NCBI GenBank assembly: GCA_037903475.1
Contig: JBAJFG010000472.1
Span: 682,001-746,000 of the forward strand
Origin: Ancylostoma caninum
Taxonomy: Eukaryota; Nematoda; Chromadorea; Rhabditida; Ancylostomatidae
Length of the DNA stretch: 64,000 nt
Reading direction: 5' to 3'
The notes under the pieces were generated by a model. That model was not told where the DNA came from. It saw only the letters and a program-made list of their open reading frames with translations, and made no database searches. Every line of letters starts with the position of its first letter. Position 1 is the first letter of the stretch. The position numbers and the translations under genes were made by a program. Below are positions 55,697 to 64,000 of the stretch, one piece after another.

Positions 55697-55875
55697 AAAC
55701 ACTTTCTGTGTTGTAAAAATGGCTGAGTGACATTGTATGTATTGTTTGAGAGCGCGGAAATTATCTAGTTTGTTTATAAATATCAAAACCACATCTCGAA
55801 AGCATGTGCCGTGAGAAAAAAAACTTTTTGTAAGAGTTGTGACATCAAACATATCACAGAAGACCTCAGACGACG

Positions 55876-56154
55876 TTGTTTAGGAATGTTAGGCCCAGCA
55901 CAGCAATAGCGTTGGTCTGCTATGAATGGATAATTTTCATCCATGACGTGCAAGAAGTAGTAAAGAATAGTACGGTATTTGCTGAGCCAAAATTTGCCTC
56001 TACCTTTGCCCATGAAACCTATCGTCTCCAAAAGTCCATGTTGAAGACTATAGGCAGCAGTGGAGCTTCATTGGTTATGCTATTACCTTTTTCATCAGGC
56101 CAATTCAACTTGGCCGCCAATGGAAATTTATTGAATTTCAGAAAATTCTCATGA
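55876..56154 (+). CDS. Possible exon or relic, unknown
   Basis: The frame is preceded by an acceptor-like TTGTTTAG and reads NVRPSTAIALVCYEWIIFIH then PKFASTFAHETYRLQKSML, ending at a TGA at 56152. It is protein-like, with a faint resemblance to the last segment of mitochondrial carriers (P-S-x-AI-x-x-x-x-YE). No other carrier segment is found nearby, so I leave it unassigned. Confidence 0.2.
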   Translation: MFRNVRPSTAIALVCYEWIIFIHDVQEVVKNSTVFAEPKFASTFAHETYRLQKSMLKTIGSSGASLVMLLPFSSGQFNLAANGNLLNFRKFS

Positions 56155-56699
56155 ATAGTGTTTGAGTTTCCCCGTCAAAATGGTGGATATAAAATCAGCA
56201 CTCTTAGAAAAATAAGAATCGAGCGGGGACAGAACATTTAGGATGCAGGGAAGAACAGGGAGAATTTGATAGATAGAGGAAGAAAACAACTCTTCTTCGG
56301 CCATAACTCGCGTGTCAGTACGGAGATTTTAGTGAACATTCGGTTTAGAGTAGTCCGAAAATTTGAATATTCAAGCTTGACAAAAATACAAAAATCCATA
56401 ACCGTTGAGAAAAATTACGTGGACTGCAGGGTTCTCCCATTTTGAATATTTAAATTTTTACAGTTTGGTGAGGGTAAAGTACTCACTCGAATTTTGAATG
56501 TGTGTTCCAAAACGTTATCCAGGAGAAACTCTAAAAACTGTGGTTGACAGGGAATTCCCACCAAGTTTCCGTCAATTGTACATCGTGGGGATCGGCATCA
56601 ACTTCAAGCAAACTGACCAGACGTTGATTCACAAAGTGCATGAGGTAGGAATAAGATTTCTATAGAATAAGCATGGGATAAATGCAGCGTTCACGGAAT

Positions 56700-57160
56700 T
56701 ATTCATTAATTATTTATTTATTCAGTACACCAAGAGGGTATTCTGTCGAATACAGTGCCAAGAGCATGAGTCAGTATCAGAAAGACGAACAAAAAAGACA
56801 TCATGTAACACTAACAGTTAGAGCGAGATTAGCAACACAATAAAATAAGTAGGAGTGACAGCATTTTTGGCTAAAACTATGAGAAAAACCTATGCAAGTG
56901 GACAAGTAAGAAATGCGACTTATGAGCAGAGGGATCCTATACCGGCATTGCACCACTGATTCTCTGTCAGGAGCTGCGATGATCCGATACCGATAGAAAG
57001 GTAGTTCCTATGATGTCGCTTAGCTGGTAAAGGGTAAAATTGGCTAAAAAGGAGCTAGACCTTAGAGATAATCACGAATCAAGAAAGCAGCTGATGACCC
57101 ATTCTAGGGCGGGTGCTGAGGTACATCTTTGATGTGGTACGAGCCCCAGGCGTAAACTTA
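56700..57160 (-). mobile_element. Probable 5'-truncated LINE tail
   Basis: An ATTAATTATTTATTTATTCAG tract at the left, followed by low-coding sequence on the minus strand, mirrors the tails at 4530 and 9890. The body lacks recognisable RT motifs, so the length is a guess. Confidence 0.35.
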
Positions 57161-60100
57161 TTTAGTTCTAAAATGAGTTGCTCACCATGTAATTGATAGC
57201 CATAGAATCATAACAGTAAGCAGAACACAAGGAATTGACACCTACCTGCGTAGGTGTTGCCACGGACATTGTTGTCAATATGGCCTTTCTAGTGTTCGCC
57301 CACGCCAGCTTCATTTTATTTATGATTCTCTACAATGAAAATTGAGCTAGGGTAATTGAACCAGGAGTTCTGGGAACAGAACAATGTGAAGAGTAGAAGG
57401 ATTACTTTGGCATCTTTGGCATCTAAATAAAGTTGCTACGTTTTCTACAGTAATTTCTATTCTCACAATTTCTACTACTATAATTCTAAATTTATGCAAA
57501 AATATGTCAAATTTAACAATTTACACATTCAAAGTTTCTTCCACCTTACTGATGAGTGCAGGAAAAAACTTATTACACTGATTAGTTTTCGTATAAGGAT
57601 AGTGCACGAAACGAAAACTAAAATGATCCTAAGTAATTTACATATAATTACCTTGGATGGATCGAAACCGCGAGCACACATAGCCAACGATAAATCGCGA
57701 AATTTTCCACGGATTTTTTCCCATAAAAACGTTCGCAGAATGAGCTATTGAGAGCCTATTGAGCTTGCCTTTCAAGCAACGAGGTGCTTAGGAATTAACT
57801 CGTTTCGTTACCCTAATGCTGCTTAAATAAACAAAATATTGGTTCATACGCACGACTTTTCTTGCACTGTGGGCTGGGGTCCCCCCCCCCCTCACAAATA
57901 TGATGATGGCAGTTGTCCTGTTAATTTGATATTCACATCATGACGATGCGTCTATCTCCACCCTGAAAGCAAGGATTTTTATGTTTCTACAGCCATTTTT
58001 GAAATTTCTACAAGGTGAATGAGTTAGCCAGTCCTTTAGTGCACAAAGTAGCCTAGGAGCATATTCAGTGTCATGATAAAGCCTGTCTTGATTCCAGATT
58101 CATGCTCACTTCAACATGCGCTTCTTATGCGCTCATAGATTGCGCATTCGATATGGTTTCGACTTTCCATTTGCATTTCTCGGAACATCAGCACGCACTA
58201 AAGCTTAGCCGTCACGTGTCAAGCCATATCAAATCATTTCGCTGGGTTCTTGCTTTAGTGCGTGGGATCCACGAACTGTTGGTGGACCTTAACCAACCAT
58301 AGATACTTTAAATGGAACCCATACGGTAAAATCTGAGTCGTTTTCACTATAGCGCTAAACCTAGGAATACAGCGAAACCCATGAGAGCAAAATTCCCGTG
58401 GGTGATGCCTTTAAGGTACAGGCCATGTCCCACGTGGCACACCATGCCGAAAGCATAAGGTCGCAAATATGTTAATTTGTCGACAATAATGTAACCCGCG
58501 TTATAAACTTGGTTATGATAACTAGTAAGAGCCGAGCTGCAGACTGTGCTCGCTTACCACCTAAATGTAGACAGGCCTTTAGGTTATGGTAGAAACCCAC
58601 TCTTCTTCTAATCTTCTGAATAATCTTCTGTTTTTCCGAAACATTCGCATCTACTCTGAAGTCCTGGTGGGTTGTCGGTTGAACCCTCTTTTGCCGTGTC
58701 TGGTTTAGATGCCACGCCATCGCTTGCGTCGAGCACAGCGTGCGCCCAACCTAGATTATAATACACCTCATCAGACGACGAATGCACAGCATGTTGGTTT
58801 TGCTTGAAAATCGAATGCCGCATATAATGAAAGCTATAAAACCTTGCTGTTTGCTTTTCAGTCGCCTTGCTCTGGGCAGACACGCAGAGAATTTATCCCT
58901 GCTCGTCTGTTTGACTTCACACGACATCCACCTAATACATTCTATGGGATCCTCCACCTGGCCACCGCTTGTCCACCGTACTACATTGCCGAACGGACAA
59001 CTGGCCTTTGACTCGATTTTCGACCAAGAAGTCCATAATTAGAACAGCCAACAACGAGGTTATGATCTAAGGCGCAGGGGCGGCGCCAACGGTCGCCGCG
59101 GCCGCGACAGCTGATCTGAGGCCGCTTCCGTCGTGGCGATGCCATTACTCGTCGCGTGTGTGTGTTTGCGTATTTCCAACCGGTGTGTTGTGATACCTGC
59201 CGGGTTTTTATTATCAGCCAGCCACATCAGCACACATGCTGTTGTGCAATGTGATGTGGTATCAGCGTCATTGAGCTGGGCCGACGTCGTTCCGTACGAT
59301 GATCCCATGGTCTTCGTTGCTTACGGGTCTGTGGGTTGTTGCTTCTTTTTTTGCTGTTTTCCAGAAATGTCCTAGGTTCACAGGTAAACAATGGCTCACC
59401 CAATTCTTTCGAAAAAGGATTGTAATTGTGTTTACCAAAGCTACAGAAGGAATGCGCCAATCATAACCTTTCGTATTGTAGGTGTACTGTATTCTCATGG
59501 TTGTTTACACATGCCCTCCGTTAAAATTGCTGGTGATTTTTCGTCTCATTCCGTGGTGGTCAGGGATACGGTCTACTTCACGATCTAGACGTAGCTTACC
59601 CTTCTAAAAAGCATATACCCTTATAGCACATACCAGCAAAATTAATCAGGTACTGCGACCCAATGGTAATCTCGTACTCATGGTTATGATTACCCATGGG
59701 TAACAGCTCGGTATAGACAACTTCAACGTCGGCTATGCATATACGTTGATGGATATCAGGTAAAGGCTACACTTGGGTACATGTTACACATTTTTTATCT
59801 GCAGTCTCAGTGATTCATCTGGGCACGCACAGGGTTCTTTCTCAGTTCTGGGCCTCGAGGCATTGTTGATATTACCAAGGTAAACGCATTCACTTTTGTG
59901 GTTAAATTTGAGTGAATCTATGTGGTATCAACTCATTTACCATGAGTCATCTCAACGATGCATCCGAGCACAGAGTTCTTTTCCAGTTTCGTACCTTGAG
60001 CATCACTACGATTACCCAGGGTACACGCGTCGAAGCCTGTGATCAGCCACGAGTAAACTTGTGTAGTGCTGACCCGATTTTTCTGGGTAACCTCAATGAT

Positions 60101-60700
60101 GCATGTGAGCTTTTTTATTTCTTGGGAGTTCTTTGTCCAATGTCATAAATACTTTTGTTTTCTTGCTTTTTTTTGGTTTTAGCCTTTCTCCATGCATGTA
60201 TTTATGGATCACTTTTTGTCGTCTCTTTTTTTTGCCTTCGCAAACGATTTTTTCCACTGTTCATCAAATATTCATGGAAGAACAAGCGCTCCTGGACGTT
60301 TTTCCGGATTCTAAATGAGAACAAACCTGAGTGTGGACGAGTTATTTCTCATGGCCCGCCCATCACGGGCACAGCTTGCTTTTAGCCTTGCGCCCACCAG
60401 CTTTTTCATCCCGTCCGTGTACGGCGTCAGCTGATAGAATCCATGCGCCTAATGTTGCCCCGTCACGAATTTCAAATGGAGGTTTTTGCTCGATGACAGT
60501 GACGTCATCAAGCATTTTGCAAATGCTTTTTTATCTTGGGAAATTTCCCCTTGATGAACTTATGCAATAGCTCTACAGGCAGCTCAATTTCCTCAGTATA
60601 TCCCAGCCATATCCTTCAAGAGTAGCACTTGTTTTCATCAATCCTTGTTTTTCTTCCATAGCAGCACACTCCACCACAATCTTGTACTAACCATAAGTGG
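57161..60700. other. No supported gene
   Basis: A C run lies near 57883-57893. Around 59600-60130, TACCCATGGGTAAC-type palindromic fragments resemble the repeats at 23.7-24.0 and 26.0-26.4 kb. Open frames at 58780-59590 have no motif. Confidence 0.4.
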
Positions 60701-60826
60701 ACGTGGCTACGCTACAACATCTCTGACCCTCTGTGATTATGGTTCAAGTGCCGTTTGAGCTATGTTCCAATGAAGGGATAGTTGATGACCTGGTAGTTTT
60801 TATTGTCCATGGATGCTTCCAGAGCC

Positions 60827-62104
60827 GGGGACCAGTTCTCGCCCCTACACTTTTCTCTTCACCATATCCCGCTCTTTCTTTTCTCCATGATAAACTCTAC
60901 ATTCCCATCTTCACTTCCAGCTGCTCCCCTACTTAATTTTACTCAAGTTTGGTTTGGGTAACTGAAAATACAAGTTTGGTTTGAGTAACTGAAAATAGCT
61001 CTAAGCAGACTGTTGTGCTATTTGCTATAGTGTATCAATTTTTGTTTACATTCCCGGAATTGAGAGTGCCAGAGAATAATGAATTGCGAGAACTGGTCCC
61101 CGCTGCTAACCCTGTCTCTCCATCAAATAGTAAAGAATGGCAAAGTGCATAATACTGCTCACTGTAATGACGTTATCCATCTCAAATGGTTATGAGAAGC
61201 TGTACAATGGAGGTGGGGACCAGTTCTCGCCCCTATATTTTTCTGTTCACCATATCCCGCTCTTTGTTTTCTCATAGCAAAAATAAGAAAAAAATGTATG
61301 TAATATTACAAACTACCACAAATCCATGTTTTTCCACGGTATGGCATACTACTTGCAATGTCTGAGAGCTGGGGACCAGTTCTCGCGCGGCATTATGCCT
61401 TTGAGAAATAATAGCCCTCTCTAGACTTTGAATCACTGAAAAACTTCATGCAGACCTAAGGCGTTCCCAGCGCTATCAATTTCCTTTCAGAACAAAAAAA
61501 AACCGAAAAAACTGCGCTAAGAAAATTGATCCTCGTCTTCCCTGCATTTTTCAGGGATTGATTTTTCAAAAAACCTAAAAAGTAGAGTCGTACCAGTCAG
61601 ATGCGTTACCAAAGTTGAAAGAAAGCAGATGGCTTCTTAGAACTATCGAGGATAGTGATGGGGAACAATTCTCGCTCAATAAATATGTATCGATTACCTC
61701 TAATTGGTGGGAGGGTATAATCGAGTGAGATTTCAGTGGAGCAATTAGGAAATACTCCTCACCTTCATCCAGTGGATTCACAAAACAGCTAATAAGCGTG
61801 TTGGGGACCAGTTCTCGCATTGCACAACCATATTCTTTATTTCTGTGGACAACTTGAATCATATGAAAATTCGATAGAGCAGCAGCAAGAAACATTACAC
61901 TCTCTAATGCAAACATTCTGATAGAGCAGCTAAAAATCACGTCGGGGACCAGTTCTCGTTTCACGCAAAAAAGTTAGTTACTTCTGATCGATGGAGAATT
62001 TGAAAAGCATGAAGTTTTCATGAAAATATAGTGAGAAATAGTTCTCGCGTTCATCCGATAGACTCATTTAGCACCTTACAAATTTGCTGGGGACCAGTTC
62101 TCGC
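60827..62104. repeat. Decayed array with conserved 16-bp core GGGGACCAGTTCTCGC
   Basis: Exact cores lie at 60827-60842, 61086-61101 (reverse), 61215-61230, 61371-61386, 61803-61818 and 62089-62104. One-mismatch or weaker copies are at 61944-61959, near 61663 and near 62036. Spacing is often about 140-155 bp. The sequence between cores is hardly alignable except CCCCTA(C/T)A and TTTTTCT..CACCATATCCCGCTCTTT next to two of them. Additional exact copies are at 35482-35497 (reverse) and 36633-36648. Confidence 0.75.
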
Positions 62105-63109
62105 TTCCACCTTTCAAGTTACTGCTAATCGCTTATTTTAAAGGAGAGACTGGCGTTTTGCGGTGATTGGCTGAAGCATTGTTTTTTAAATATATTTCAA
62201 GCTAGTTTCACTGTTTTATTCCCGAGATTCCCATTTCTTGTAACGTAGCCAAGGTAACAGGTGCGGTACTTACAATATAAAATGTCTACTGCATTGTTAA
62301 GCAGTTTCTTCAGTCGCTATTAGCCGACAGAATGCCTGTTCTCACCGATTCCCTTTATTTTCTTTTCATCCGCAACTTCCAGATTATCGCTAGATAGACT
62401 AGGATATGGTGGCAGAATGCGGCTAGTGCTGGGATTTTCCCGGGAGAACATTAGGACATGTGGTGGTTTTGTTGCAAGTCAATATAATGCGGCTACCTTT
62501 AGTACATCAAGTCAATATGAACGTGTACACTTAGCGCTGTACCTCATGCAAATTCGTACTTTTGACATTTTTTAAGGTGAACTGAGTGAATTGGTATTTA
62601 TTGCCCTTTTAGGCACATCTAGCTTTCTTCTGGACCCATTTTGTCAGATCTCTCGCTCTGTTCTTATCATCAATGAAATGATTAATGTAATGGAAAGAAT
62701 TTATGATAAAAGACTATAAAATTCATGAAGAAATTTCGCCTATTTGCCCATTTTGTTCCCTTACCATAAACAGGTAAAAAAGGTACAAGAGATAGGTCGT
62801 CACGGGAATTCGTCAGTACGGTGAGGAGGACCTACCTTGTTCAATTTTTTTTAGTTTCAGTTTCAGCAAAAGAGTCGCTTTTTGTAAACTAAACATTTTG
62901 CAAATGCGACTCCATAGAGCTGTGCTAATGGCCTTTTCCTTAATTTTTTCCAGGAATTTCCCTACTAATGACCTTTTTTCCGAGCTCCTTTGAATAATTC
63001 GGCCAACAATGCTCAGTTACCATGCAGCACTTGTCCTCAGTCATCTGTTAAAATAATTAATTTTTGGCTGTTCTAGTATTACACTCAACATTCCATCATC
63101 ATACTGTTT

Positions 63110-63660
63110 TTTTTTTTGAATTTATTACTGCTGACTCAGAACCTCAACAACAACTTGTCAGCAAACATTTGACAAGCATCCTCAAAACCCCAAAAACATG
63201 TTGTCGGCTTAGCTCTGCCCAAAAGCAACTTGCAAACAAGCTTTTAACTAGCAAATCGTTGTCAACGAGTTTAATGTCGTCATGTCACCCGAAACCAAGC
63301 GGTTGACAAGCTTTCTGTTGACAACTTGTCGACAAGGAAGAAAAAACAAGTTGTCGACCAGCTTTTCAAGAAGCAACTTGTCAGCAAGCTTTTGGCCCAA
63401 TAGGTTTCTGGTCGTATCTAGAAGTTACTCGCCCAAAAGCTTGCCGACATCTTGTTTTCACATTTCCTTACCGGCAAGTTGTCGTCAAGTACTCGTCAAC
63501 AGTGCAGGACTGTCCTCCTGTTGACAGCAAACCTCTTTCTAAAATTGGTGAAAGGTTGCCGGCAATTTGTTAAGCCAAAAGCTTGCTGACAAGTTCTTCT
63601 TGGTAAAGCTGGTGGACAACTTGTTTTTTCTCTTCCTTGTTGACAAGTTGTCGGGCGGCA
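63110..63660. repeat. ACAAGTTGTCGAC repeat cluster with inverted arms
   Basis: Many degenerate AACTTGTC(G/A)(A/G)CAAG palindromes. 63318-63402 and 63568-63653 are inverted copies of one another (ACAACTTGTCGACAAGGAAG, CAAGTTGTCGACCAGC and CAGCAAGCTTTTGG in reverse order), separated by about 165 bp. Open frames across it are by-products. Confidence 0.75.
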
Positions 63661-63814
63661 TCGTGCTCTTCCTTCAGATAATCGGTCGGAGGGTTTTGCT
63701 CAGAACTGCTGACATTCTTACCCATTGAAATAGATTGATTAAGAATTCAAGGACTGATTTGAAAAAACGGTGCCCCTAATTTACTTGCTTTTAATAACTC
63801 TAGGCCAAGGCTGT

Positions 63815-63905
63815 ACTTCCACATTTTTTCGAATATTTCAATTCGTGACTCATTCGAAATCGAATACTCGTATTCGAACATATCTAATGTGCATATTATT
63901 TGGCC
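63815..63905. repeat. Partial terminus of the 46273-47727 family
   Basis: TCGAAATCGAATACTCGTATTCGAA and the following ATATTATTTGGCC match the inner part of the long inverted repeat at 46430-46500. The window ends about 100 bp later. Confidence 0.5.
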
Positions 63906-64000
63906 TTAAATATGCTTGTACATCCATCTCGGAGGCACAAACCCATTAAAAAAAGGAGTTCAGCTAAAAAAAATGCAAGGCTTGTAAGTGGGAGTGGGCA

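Overview
The window looks like nuclear DNA of a parasitic clade V nematode, most likely a hookworm (Ancylostoma or a close relative). The evidence is small, phase-consistent introns, TTTCAG-type acceptors, secreted netrin/TIMP-like proteins of the hookworm excretory-secretory type, and a very high load of LINE, Penelope, mariner, hAT and miniature elements. It is gene-poor: seven genes can be modelled with intact reading frames, plus two pseudogenes of the same families.

Region 1 (1-34 kb) is an array of two duplicated secreted-protein families. Family T is a netrin/TIMP-like protein with three exons. It has two intact copies (862-4028 minus, 11366-14660 minus) and two decayed copies (about 26.4-27.6 kb and 30.4-31.4 kb, both plus). 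Family E is an unrecognised secreted protein of 141 residues with four exons. It has four intact copies (9165-9813 plus; 24199-24844, 28291-28922 and 33210-33857 minus), and all four share an apparent GC-AG third intron. E and T sit next to each other in opposite orientation, as E(+)T(-) around 9-15 kb and as T(+)E(-) twice between 26 and 34 kb. They were therefore duplicated as a pair and partly inverted. Comparing the copies dates insertions, because several transposons have an empty site in the sister copy.

The array is broken up by a CR1/Jockey-like LINE (4.5-6.5 kb), a TA-flanked DNA transposon (6544-7427), a mariner remnant (13278-14192), a TTAA-flanked MITE (15073-15486), 60-bp minisatellites (16.1-16.5, 20.7-20.8 and 22.6-22.9 kb) and a Penelope-like element. 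The Penelope element carries a YMDD reverse transcriptase fused to a GIY-YIG endonuclease, is framed by inverted 107-bp repeats, and has hammerhead-ribozyme-like cores in both repeats.

Region 2 (35-39 kb) holds one well-supported gene on the minus strand. It is an F-box protein of about 430 residues in at least eleven exons (35148-38851), with introns as short as 47 and 62 bp.

Region 3 (39-64 kb) has no gene I can defend. It holds transposons with long terminal inverted repeats (43474-44688, carrying tRNA-like modules; 46273-47727), a hAT MITE with a target duplication (49205-49411), a 117-bp tandem repeat inside a dispersed element (50531-51519), and a repeat family built on a 16-bp core, GGGGACCAGTTCTCGC. 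That core recurs exactly at least eight times, mostly between 60.8 and 62.1 kb, once inside an intron of the F-box gene and once just upstream of that gene's last exons. A GC-rich palindrome recurs four times.
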